DNA from: Candidatus Levyibacteriota bacterium
Lineage (GTDB): Bacteria; Patescibacteriota; Microgenomatia; Levybacterales; UBA12049
Length of the DNA: 5,820 nt
Assembly (NCBI GenBank): GCA_016192645.1
Contig: JACPTT010000096.1
Location: 1 to 5,820 of the forward strand
Direction of reading: 5' to 3'
Below the pieces are notes generated by a model, which was not told the origin of the DNA, did not search any database, and saw nothing but the letters and a program-made list of their open reading frames with translations. A program made the translations under genes and the position numbers. Position 1 is the first letter of the stretch. Each line of letters starts with the position of its first letter. Shown in pieces: positions 1 through 4,765 of the stretch.

Positions 1-347
1 AGCTTATTTTTTTCAACAAGACCGGCAACAGTCTGATATTTTCTGGAGCGTGTGCGCTTTTTTCGGTTATCGGTTTTCTGTTTTCGGTTTTCAGCTTCCG
101 GTTCGCCTGTTTTCGGCTCACCGGTTAACTGACTGACCGATTGACCAGATTCTGACAACTGAGAACCGACAACTGATAACCGTTCAAGTTCTTCCTCGGT
201 TGGGCCAATTGCCACAACCCGTTCGCCGCCATGCGCGCCTTTTACCGTCTTTCGGGCTTGTTTTTGCTCTTTTTTTACTTTTGCTTTTTCTTTTTGTTTT
301 TCCTCAAGTTCCTCAACTCCAAGGGCTTTAACTCGTATTTTTCCCAT
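1..347 (-). CDS. rplA: Ribosomal protein L1, 5' part, with long N-terminal extension (runs off the window)
   Basis: This is the first 115 codons of a gene that continues past base 1. L1 binds 23S rRNA at the L1 stalk, helps release deacylated tRNA, and in many bacteria represses its own operon. The L1 core seems to begin only near residue 101 (SRKYQTVAGLVEKNK, matching the usual KKYQEALKLVDKSK start), so about 97 residues precede it. The extension has a start MGKIRVKALG, a Lys/Glu-rich stretch (about 13-37), a GGERVVAIGPTEEEL segment (41-54), then residues 56-95 encoded by a repetitive DNA element. I recall similar MGKIRV-type starts from CPR L1 proteins, but cannot check this. The ATG overlaps the rplK stop (TAATG) and has an AGGTGG ribosome binding site 4 nt upstream. 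Identity is inferred from the core start plus the rplK context; most of the L1 fold lies outside the window. Confidence 0.85.
   Translation of the reverse strand, partial: MGKIRVKALGVEELEEKQKEKAKVKKEQKQARKTVKGAHGGERVVAIGPTEEELERLSVVGSQLSESGQSVSQLTGEPKTGEPEAENRKQKTDNRKKRTRSRKYQTVAGLVEKNK
64..182. repeat. Heptamer-repeat element forming a large imperfect inverted repeat inside rplA
   Basis: On the plus strand, 65-92 reads as four phased heptamers (GGTTATC, GGTTTTC, TGTTTTC, GGTTTTC), with two looser units to 106. On the minus strand, 181-154 reads GGTTATC, AGTTGTC, GGTTCTC, AGTTGTC. The arms are therefore inverted copies, 22 of 28 positions matching, ending in the perfect pair CGGTTATC (64-71) and GATAACCG (175-182). 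The midpoint falls on the palindrome ACCGGT (120-125). Positions 154-167 and 168-181 are also 14-bp direct repeats with one mismatch. The element stays open in the rplA frame and encodes residues 56-95, rich in Ser, Gln, Glu and Lys. It resembles intergenic heptanucleotide repeat families; insertion into the gene is an inference. Confidence 0.75.
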
Positions 348-769
348 TATTCCACCTTTACTCCCATGCTTCTTGCTGTTCCTTCCACAATCTTCATTGC
401 CGCCTCAACATCAGTAGTATTTAAGTCGTCCATTTTTGCCTTGGCAATTTCTTGGGCTTGGGTTTTTGTGAGGGTTCCGGCAGGCTCTTTTCCCGGTTTT
501 TGCGAGCCTTTTTCTTTTAAAAGCGCTTTTTTAATCATCTCCGCAACCGGCGGTTTCTTGGTAATAAATGAGAAAGTTCTGTCCTCGTAAACCGTTATAA
601 CTGCCGGAATAATCGTGCCTTTTTGATCGGCAGTCTTTTCGTTAAAAGCCTTAACAAACTCCATAATCGGTAAGCCATGCTGTCCCAAAGCAGGGCCAAC
701 CGGGGGCGCCGGCGTTGCTTCGCCTCCTGGGATATTTAATTTTATAATTGTTTTTACCTTTTTAGCCAT
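347..769 (-). CDS. rplK: Ribosomal protein L11
   Basis: L11 binds the GTPase-associated centre of 23S rRNA and is needed for factor-dependent GTP hydrolysis and the stringent response. The 140-residue product has the usual length and is close to canonical along its whole length. The N-terminal domain carries the conserved stretch around residues 18-33 (PGGEATPAPPVGPALGQHG), followed by IMEFVKAFNEKTADQKG and the ITVYEDRTFSFITKKPP strand region. The C-terminal rRNA-binding domain ends in DLNTTDVEAAMKIVEGTARSMG. The start has no Shine-Dalgarno sequence and lies 5 nt after the stop of the 71-residue gene, so it is probably translated by coupling. Its TAA overlaps the rplA ATG by one base. No truncation or missing key residue is seen. 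Confidence 0.98.
   Translation of the reverse strand: MAKKVKTIIKLNIPGGEATPAPPVGPALGQHGLPIMEFVKAFNEKTADQKGTIIPAVITVYEDRTFSFITKKPPVAEMIKKALLKEKGSQKPGKEPAGTLTKTQAQEIAKAKMDDLNTTDVEAAMKIVEGTARSMGVKVE
352..357 (-). promoter_or_regulatory. Ribosome binding site of rplA
   Basis: AGGTGG on the minus strand, five of six matches to AGGAGG, lies inside the last codons of rplK and 4 nt before the rplA ATG. It is the only convincing Shine-Dalgarno sequence near a start codon in the window, so it supports the choice of the TAATG start for rplA. Confidence 0.6.
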
Positions 770-774
770 CTTGT

Positions 775-990
775 TTATTTAATTGGCTTATCGCGATGAG
801 ATAAGGCATAAAATCCTATATCATACCGGTGTTTTAGTGATCTGTCATTAGGATCCACATGATCCACGCCTGGTGGTAATTCTGTACGTTTTTTGATCTG
901 CACGCCCCATTCACCAATTCCAGGTATTTGGAGAATCGGACGGTGAGAAACCCTTGTAACGATTACTGAGATTCTTCTGTCTCTTTCCAT
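775..990 (-). CDS. Small hypothetical protein (71 aa) between nusG and rplK
   Basis: I do not recognise this protein. It is short, soluble and basic, with no membrane segment or signal peptide. It starts MERDRRISVIVTRVSHRP, has a central PGIGEWGV and a conserved-looking ELPPGVDHVDPND segment, and ends in a charged tail. Support for a real gene: it is open over 71 codons, has the operon's strand, starts 9 nt after the stop of the nusG-tail remnant and ends 5 nt before rplK. Against it: no Shine-Dalgarno sequence, no known family at this place in the usual secE-nusG-rplK-rplA order, and codons (CCA, TCA, ACA, CTA) somewhat unlike nusG and rplK. The position suggests co-expression with the translation machinery; nothing in the sequence shows a function. 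Confidence 0.55.
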   Translation of the reverse strand: MERDRRISVIVTRVSHRPILQIPGIGEWGVQIKKRTELPPGVDHVDPNDRSLKHRYDIGFYALSHRDKPIK

Positions 991-999
991 AAATATTTT

Positions 1000-1035
1000 T
1001 TAAAGCTTCGCTACCTGTAAAAAATCTAACTCAAT
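1000..1035 (-). pseudogene. Remnant of a second nusG 3' end (11 codons plus stop)
   Basis: Read on the minus strand from 1035 to 1000, this piece translates to IELDFLQVAKL and a TAA stop. The intact nusG just upstream ends VELDFLQVAKL and TAA at 1106-1071. Ten of eleven residues are identical, yet 12 of 36 bases differ, 11 of them synonymous. Homology stops abruptly at 1036, where the REP-like sequence begins. The pattern fits the tail of an older or foreign nusG copy left behind when the present gene was placed upstream; a fresh tandem duplication would not show so many silent changes. Confidence 0.75.
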
Positions 1036-1065
1036 CCTTCGACTTTGCTCAGGGTTTCGCTGGAC
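1036..1065. repeat. REP-like imperfect palindrome between nusG and its tail remnant
   Basis: On the minus strand the segment contains CCCTGAGCAAAGTCGAAGG (1054-1036). It can fold as a short stem (CCT/AGG, then G-C) with tandem G-A mismatches, the layout of REP-type elements moved by REP-associated tyrosine transposases. The core is like the CCCTGAGC...GTCGAAGGG sequences I know from intergenic repeats in many bacteria. The flanking GTCCAGCGAAA would belong to one arm; the matching arm appears missing where the nusG remnant starts. Only one copy is in the window, so repeat status is not proven here. Confidence 0.5.
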
Positions 1066-1070
1066 TACTA

Positions 1071-1649
1071 TTATAATTTAGCCACCTGAAGGAAGTCCAG
1101 CTCAACCGGTGTCTCTCGGCCAAAGATTGAAACCAAAACCTTAAGTTTCCCTTTTTTCTCATCAATTTCCGAAATTGTTCCCAAAAAGTCGGCAAAGGGG
1201 CCGTCGGTAATTTTAACTGCCTCGCTAACCGAAAAAGCGGCTTTGTAAAGAGGCTCTTCCATTTTCATAAACTTTTGGATTGCCTCAACCTCTTTATCTG
1301 AGATTGGCGTTGGTTTGTTGCCCGCGCCCACAAAAGAAGTTACGCCTTGGGTTGTTCGAACTAAAAGCCAGCTCTCATCATCCAAAATCATCCGAACCAA
1401 AACATAACCCGGGAAAATGCGCTCTTTTATTGTTTCTTTTTTTCCCTGTGATACCTTGATAGTGTTTCGGGTGGGAACAATAACCTCAAAAATACGATCC
1501 ACAAACCCTAGGGTTTGCACTCTCTGCATGAGAGATTTTGCCACCTTTTCCTCATGCCCCGAGTAGGTGTGAACAATGTACCACTGCCCTTCTTTTTCAG
1601 GCTTTTTTGCTTCCATGCTTTGTTCTGTTTGGGTTGTTGGTTTTTTCAT
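1071..1649 (-). CDS. nusG: Transcription termination/antitermination factor NusG
   Basis: NusG binds RNA polymerase through its N-terminal NGN domain to suppress pausing, and its KOW domain contacts Rho or ribosomal protein S10. The 192-residue product shows the NGN start WYIVHTYSGHEEKVAKSL (23-40), the hallmark FPGYVLVRM, and the TTQGVTSFVG segment. The KOW domain follows near the end (VKITDGPFADFLGTISEID, then the strand around SIFGRETPVELDFLQ). About 20 charged residues precede the NGN domain. Met12 is an alternative start, but Met1 forms an ATGA overlap with the secE stop, which favours it. There is no Shine-Dalgarno sequence, consistent with translational coupling. Directly downstream lie a REP-like palindrome and a diverged second copy of the gene's last 11 codons, which suggests the 3' end has been rearranged or the gene replaced. 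Confidence 0.97.
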   Translation of the reverse strand: MKKPTTQTEQSMEAKKPEKEGQWYIVHTYSGHEEKVAKSLMQRVQTLGFVDRIFEVIVPTRNTIKVSQGKKETIKERIFPGYVLVRMILDDESWLLVRTTQGVTSFVGAGNKPTPISDKEVEAIQKFMKMEEPLYKAAFSVSEAVKITDGPFADFLGTISEIDEKKGKLKVLVSIFGRETPVELDFLQVAKL

Positions 1650-1828
1650 TTAATAATGGTTTCCATAGTTTTCGTAAATAAAAAATCCATTGCTCCAATC
1701 AGTAGTCCAACAATAAGACTTACGATAATAACAATAGTCGTGAGCCGCACTACCTCCTGCTGCGTTGGCCAGGTAACCTTTTTCAGCTCTTCCCGCGTTT
1801 CTTTTAAAAAAGTTGCAGGGGACACCAT
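1646..1828 (-). CDS. secE: Protein translocase subunit SecE (short form)
   Basis: SecE clamps the two halves of the SecY channel in the Sec translocon of the cytoplasmic membrane. The 60-residue product has the short one-helix architecture typical of most bacteria. It has an amphipathic cytoplasmic helix (FLKETREELKKVTWPTQQEV, about 7-26) with the conserved KKVTWP motif, followed by one membrane helix (about 29-52, IVIIVSLIVGLLIGAMDFLF). It is the first gene of the leftward operon. A strong promoter places the -10 box only 6 nt before the ATG, so the mRNA probably starts at or next to the start codon and is leaderless. Its TGA overlaps the nusG ATG. The gene order secE-nusG-rplK-rplA is the standard bacterial one apart from the inserted small gene. 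Confidence 0.96.
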   Translation of the reverse strand: MVSPATFLKETREELKKVTWPTQQEVVRLTTIVIIVSLIVGLLIGAMDFLFTKTMETIIK

Positions 1829-1834
1829 CGGTTC

Positions 1835-1863
1835 ATTTTAGCAAATGTAAGTTGACATGTAAA
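1835..1863 (-). promoter_or_regulatory. Promoter of the secE-nusG-rplK-rplA operon
   Basis: Minus-strand -35 TTTACA (1863-1858), 17-bp spacer, and -10 TAAAAT (1840-1835) preceded by TGC, making an extended -10. The secE ATG begins 7 bases after the -10 box, where transcription would be expected to start. Its -35 box lies inside the spacer of the rightward promoter, and the two -35 boxes together form a near-palindrome centred at 1857/1858. Confidence 0.75.
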
Positions 1864-1880
1864 GAGATAAGGAATAGAAT
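1852..1880 (+). promoter_or_regulatory. Divergent rightward promoter towards galU
   Basis: Perfect -35 TTGACA (1852-1857), exactly 17 bp, then -10 TAGAAT (1875-1880; five of six matches to TATAAT). Transcription would start near 1887, giving galU a leader of about 140 nt. The box arrangement overlaps the leftward secE promoter, so both could hardly be occupied by polymerase at once. An ATG at 1887 opens a two-codon frame (ATG TCT TGA). Confidence 0.7.
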
Positions 1881-1920
1881 AAATAGATGTCTTGAAGTGG
1901 GAAGTGTGAGGTTATTGAGC

Positions 1921-1950
1921 TTGATTTTCTTGAATTCTTGATGTTAAGAT
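1921..1950 (+). promoter_or_regulatory. Possible second, weaker galU promoter
   Basis: TTGATT (1921-1926), 18-bp spacer, TAAGAT (1945-1950) preceded by TGT, an extended -10. Both hexamers match consensus at only four of six positions. A start near 1957 would fall inside the 9-bp inverted repeat at 1955-1973, an operator-like position. Such matches are common in AT-rich DNA, so this is tentative. Confidence 0.25.
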
Positions 1951-1954
1951 ATCA

Positions 1955-1973
1955 ATTCCGATTCAATCGGAAT
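1955..1973. repeat. Perfect 9-bp inverted repeat in the galU leader (possible operator or hairpin)
   Basis: ATTCCGATT and AATCGGAAT flank a single central C at 1964. A further pair, TTGATTTT (1921-1928) and AAAATCAA (1983-1990), encloses it and is also perfectly complementary. No T-run follows on either strand, so it is not an intrinsic terminator. It could be a dimeric regulator's operator or a structured leader; the sequence does not decide. Confidence 0.5.
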
Positions 1974-2026
1974 CAAATACTCAAAATCAAAGACGTCTCA
2001 TTTCTCACCTCAAAGATTTCTAATTT

Positions 2027-2902
2027 ATGAATAAAATTCGAAAAGCTGTTATTCCCGCCGCCGGATTCGGCACCCGGTTTCTTCCCCAAACCAAGGCAAT
2101 GCCTAAAGAAATGCTGCCAATAGTTGATAAGCCCGTTATTCAATATGTGGTTGAGGAAGTAGTTGAAGCGGGTATTGAGGATGTAATTATAGTAACGGGA
2201 GCAAATAAACGAGCCATTGAGGATCATTTTGACACTCCGGTTGCTGAACTTTCTCAGTGGCTTGAAATTGGCGGCAAAGAAAAGGCGCTTTCGGAGATAA
2301 AAAGAATCTCGGAAATGGCAAATTTTATTTATATTCGTCAAAAAGGACCTTACGGCAATGCCACGCCGATTAGAAGTATTGGACACCTTGTTAACGGAGA
2401 ACCGTTTCTGGCTTTCTGGGGAGATGAGTTTACCAAGGCAAAACCTTCGCGGGCTACTCAGATGATTGAGACTTACGAAAAATACCAAGGAACGATTTTG
2501 GGCGGAGTTAAACTTTCAAAGCCGGAAGATTTTAAGAGATACGGATATGTCAAGGGAGAAGAAATTGAACCCGGAGTTTGGCGGGTTGAAAGGCTGATTG
2601 AAAAGCCGGGGAAAGAAAAGGCGCCATCGGATTTGGCAATTGTTGCCAATTATCTTTTAACTCCCGATATCTTCCCGATACTGGAAAGTCAAAAACCCGG
2701 TACCGGAGGAGAGTATTATTTGGCTGAAGCAATTGATATTTTGGCAAAAGAAAAACCGGTTTATGCAATAGAAATAAAAGACGCTCATTATTATGATACC
2801 GGCAATAAACTCGAGTATCTCAAAACCGTTGTCGAACTTGCTCTTGTGCACCCCGACATAAACGGGGACTTCAGAAAGTTCCTCAAAGAGTTGAAGTTGT
2901 GA
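2027..2902 (+). CDS. galU: UTP-glucose-1-phosphate uridylyltransferase
   Basis: GalU makes UDP-glucose from UTP and glucose-1-phosphate in the cytoplasm, supplying glycan and glycolipid synthesis. The 291-residue product has the usual length. The nucleotide-binding signature is at 7-31 (AVIPAAGFGTRFLP, then TKAMPKEMLP), followed by DKPVIQYVVEE. A metal/sugar-site acidic pair lies in WGDEF (131-135), the conserved lysine in IEKP (K193), then APSDLAIVANYLLTPDIF (199-216), GGEYYLAEAID (227-237) and YDTGNKLEYLKTVVE (256-270). Where many GalU proteins have GLGHAV this one has GPYGNATPI (107-115), a variant loop I associate with CPR and related lineages. The ATG lacks a Shine-Dalgarno sequence and has no close upstream -10, unlike the other rightward genes. 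It is probably expressed from the divergent promoter with a long leader. Confidence 0.94.
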   Translation: MNKIRKAVIPAAGFGTRFLPQTKAMPKEMLPIVDKPVIQYVVEEVVEAGIEDVIIVTGANKRAIEDHFDTPVAELSQWLEIGGKEKALSEIKRISEMANFIYIRQKGPYGNATPIRSIGHLVNGEPFLAFWGDEFTKAKPSRATQMIETYEKYQGTILGGVKLSKPEDFKRYGYVKGEEIEPGVWRVERLIEKPGKEKAPSDLAIVANYLLTPDIFPILESQKPGTGGEYYLAEAIDILAKEKPVYAIEIKDAHYYDTGNKLEYLKTVVELALVHPDINGDFRKFLKELKL

Positions 2903-2918
2903 AAGGAATCTCCTACGC

Positions 2919-2947
2919 TTTACATTTTTATAGGTTCAGCTTATAAT
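2919..2947 (+). promoter_or_regulatory. Promoter of the carboxyltransferase gene
   Basis: TTTACA (2919-2924), 17-bp spacer, perfect TATAAT (2942-2947). The next ATG is 8 nt after the -10, so transcription should begin within about two bases of the start codon. It sits in the 53-bp gap after galU, which has no terminator-like hairpin. The -35 box is identical to that of the secE promoter. Confidence 0.75.
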
Positions 2948-2955
2948 ATTTCCTC

Positions 2956-4731
2956 ATGAGTCAAGAACAAGAAAGAGTAGATAATCCCTCCATGGAGGGG
3001 CTTGTAGGAATAGCAGGTTCTCTTCCAGCTGGAATCGCAGAACAGTTGAGCTCTGACCTGCAAGAGGAGAACTCTCCTTTTAGGTGGTTTATTGAACAAA
3101 GGAAAAAAAATAATCCAGGAGTACTTCTTGCAAATCTAAAGGCAGCAATGGGATTTCAAGAAAAAGACGGTAAGCTCAGGGTACTAAGAGATATTATAGG
3201 TCTTATTCGGCATCTTCCTGGCGGACAGGTAGAGACTTACGAGGATAAACTCCTCAAAGAAGAGAAAAAAGGACAATCAGAAGCAGCGTCATATGGCATA
3301 GCGAGAATCAAAGGACGCGAATTTGTTCTTTTTGCTACACATTGGGATTTTTTTGCAGGATCAGCAGGGGTAGTTGTAGGCGAAAAACTCAATAAGGCAG
3401 CAGAGCTTGCTACAAAAAAAGAAGCTCCTTTGGTTTGCATCTATTCTTCTTCTGGGATAAGACAGCAGGAGAATTTTGCTGCGCTTTTGCAAATGAGCAG
3501 AATGGCAGGTGCAATAGGAAGGTTTAAAGAAAGAACTCGCATGCCCTATATTGCCGTTCTTTCGCATCAGGTGTGGGGAGGAATTTCGGCAAGCGCTGTT
3601 CCTTTGGCAGATATTACTGTTGCGCTTTCTGGAACAGATTTTGGTTTTGCTGGACCAAGGGTTATCGAAAGTTATGAAATCAAAAAGGTTCCTAAGGGTG
3701 CTCAAAGTGCAGAGGCAAATGTCTTGCAAAGAAACATTGATCTTCTTGTAGGAGATGAGAAAGAACTCTTAGGGTGGCTTACTTCTTTTTTAGAGATTAC
3801 CAATGAACAGGTTCGCAGAAAAAGAGGAGGAAGAGGAAAGGCGGTTCTACCAACTGAGGAGAAAGTGGTATTTTCTCAAAAAAATGCTAAAGAAAAGGAA
3901 AACTTATATAAACAGTTTACAAGGTTGAGAGGAGATATAAGACGTCCTGATACAGAATACTTGTTGCAGCACTGTTTTACCGATATAGTACCTTTATATT
4001 CCAGGCTTGTCTTCGGAGGCGTTGCGCATTATCCTGCGATTATTGCAGCTTTAGGAAAAATCGGAGAACAAAGGGTTCTTATCATTGGTAATCAACCCTC
4101 ATACCCAAAAATAGCAGATAAAGTTTTGAAGATTCCTTCTAGTCCCACACCTGCTGATTTTAATTACCTAAAAAGAGTGCTTAGATTTGGGGAGCGCTTG
4201 GGTTTTCCTGTTATTTTTTTCACAGACACACTTGGCGCAAAACCAACTCTTGGCGCTGAAGTTGCAGGACAATCCCGAGAGATAGCAGAGGCAATATATG
4301 CTGGAATTTCTTATAAACATCCCGTTATTTCAATCATTACCGGGGTTTTGGGAAGCGGTGGGGGATTAGCAACAACACCAATGGGCGATCATATTGCAAT
4401 GCTTGAAAGCGCAATGGCGTTTGTTGCAGAACCAACATCTGCTACAGCAATTCTTTATAATAAGGCACATCCGCAAAAAGAAGAAGTAGAAGCAACTATA
4501 AATGGCATGCGGGCAACCGCTTACGATCAGCTTCAACTTGGTTTGATAGATTCAATTATTGATGAGCCAGAAGGGGGAGCAGAAGAACATCCAAAAGAGA
4601 CAGCAGAAGCTATAAGCATATGCCTTGCAAGAATTCTTTCCAGAGTCTTGCTTTATTCACCAAAAAAACTGATGGAAAAAAGATATAACAGACTTAGGAA
4701 ATTAAGTGGTATCCCCTTGAAAAAAACTTGA
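2956..4731 (+). CDS. Fused acetyl-CoA carboxylase carboxyltransferase, beta plus alpha domains (AccD-AccA type)
   Basis: The carboxyltransferase half of acetyl-CoA carboxylase moves CO2 from carboxybiotin to acetyl-CoA, giving malonyl-CoA. In most bacteria AccD (beta) and AccA (alpha) are separate; here one 591-residue chain holds both. Residues about 110-285 are beta-like: AGSAGVVVGEK (134-144), SSGIRQQE (165-172), WGGISASAVPLAD (207-219) and GFAGPRVIE (230-238). After a basic linker (about 286-325), residues about 325-570 are alpha-like: RPDTEYL, TDTLGAKPTLGAE (423-435), GQSREIAEAI, GSGGGLA (466-472) and QLGLIDSIIDEPEGGA. The AccD zinc ribbon is absent: the first 100 residues contain no cysteine. 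Several family motifs are altered (SGGARMQE to SSGIRQQE; SPEGCASILW to EPTSATAILY), so the acyl-CoA substrate may differ. No biotin carboxylase or carrier gene is in the window. Start chosen from the leaderless-type promoter just upstream. Confidence 0.85.
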   Translation: MSQEQERVDNPSMEGLVGIAGSLPAGIAEQLSSDLQEENSPFRWFIEQRKKNNPGVLLANLKAAMGFQEKDGKLRVLRDIIGLIRHLPGGQVETYEDKLLKEEKKGQSEAASYGIARIKGREFVLFATHWDFFAGSAGVVVGEKLNKAAELATKKEAPLVCIYSSSGIRQQENFAALLQMSRMAGAIGRFKERTRMPYIAVLSHQVWGGISASAVPLADITVALSGTDFGFAGPRVIESYEIKKVPKGAQSAEANVLQRNIDLLVGDEKELLGWLTSFLEITNEQVRRKRGGRGKAVLPTEEKVVFSQKNAKEKENLYKQFTRLRGDIRRPDTEYLLQHCFTDIVPLYSRLVFGGVAHYPAIIAALGKIGEQRVLIIGNQPSYPKIADKVLKIPSSPTPADFNYLKRVLRFGERLGFPVIFFTDTLGAKPTLGAEVAGQSREIAEAIYAGISYKHPVISIITGVLGSGGGLATTPMGDHIAMLESAMAFVAEPTSATAILYNKAHPQKEEVEATINGMRATAYDQLQLGLIDSIIDEPEGGAEEHPKETAEAISICLARILSRVLLYSPKKLMEKRYNRLRKLSGIPLKKT

Positions 4732-4757
4732 GGTAATAACAAAATTTCTGCTATACT
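4728..4757 (+). promoter_or_regulatory. Promoter of the PAP2 phosphatase gene
   Basis: TTGAGG (4728-4733), 18-bp spacer, TATACT (4752-4757) preceded by TGC (extended -10). The ATG follows after 8 nt, so a leaderless or nearly leaderless mRNA is expected. The TGA stop of the carboxyltransferase gene (4729-4731) lies inside the -35 box. Confidence 0.65.
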
Positions 4758-4765
4758 AAACAATA

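Noticed and set aside
64..182. CRISPR array
   Set aside because: The units are contiguous degenerate heptamers without spacers, and no cas genes are nearby.
231..590. Plus-strand open frame of 119 codons rich in Phe and Leu
   Set aside because: It lies antisense to rplA and rplK, both clearly real; its composition is that of a reversed Lys/Glu-rich gene.
1515..1841. Plus-strand open frame opposite nusG and secE
   Set aside because: It is fully antisense to two conserved genes and shows no family motif.
1887..1895. Two-codon frame ATG TCT TGA exactly at the predicted rightward transcription start
   Set aside because: It is too short to support as a gene and the match may be accidental.
1914..1931. 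IELDFL encoded on the plus strand in the galU leader, like the nusG tail
   Set aside because: Only six residues match, it is on the other strand and in non-coding DNA, and the similarity ends at once. It is probably chance, though odd beside the two real nusG tails.
1973..2488. Minus-strand open frame of 171 codons
   Set aside because: It is antisense to galU, whose motifs are intact, and resembles no protein I know.
2903..2955. Intrinsic terminator after galU
   Set aside because: No GC-rich hairpin followed by a T-run is seen; the gap is used by the next promoter.
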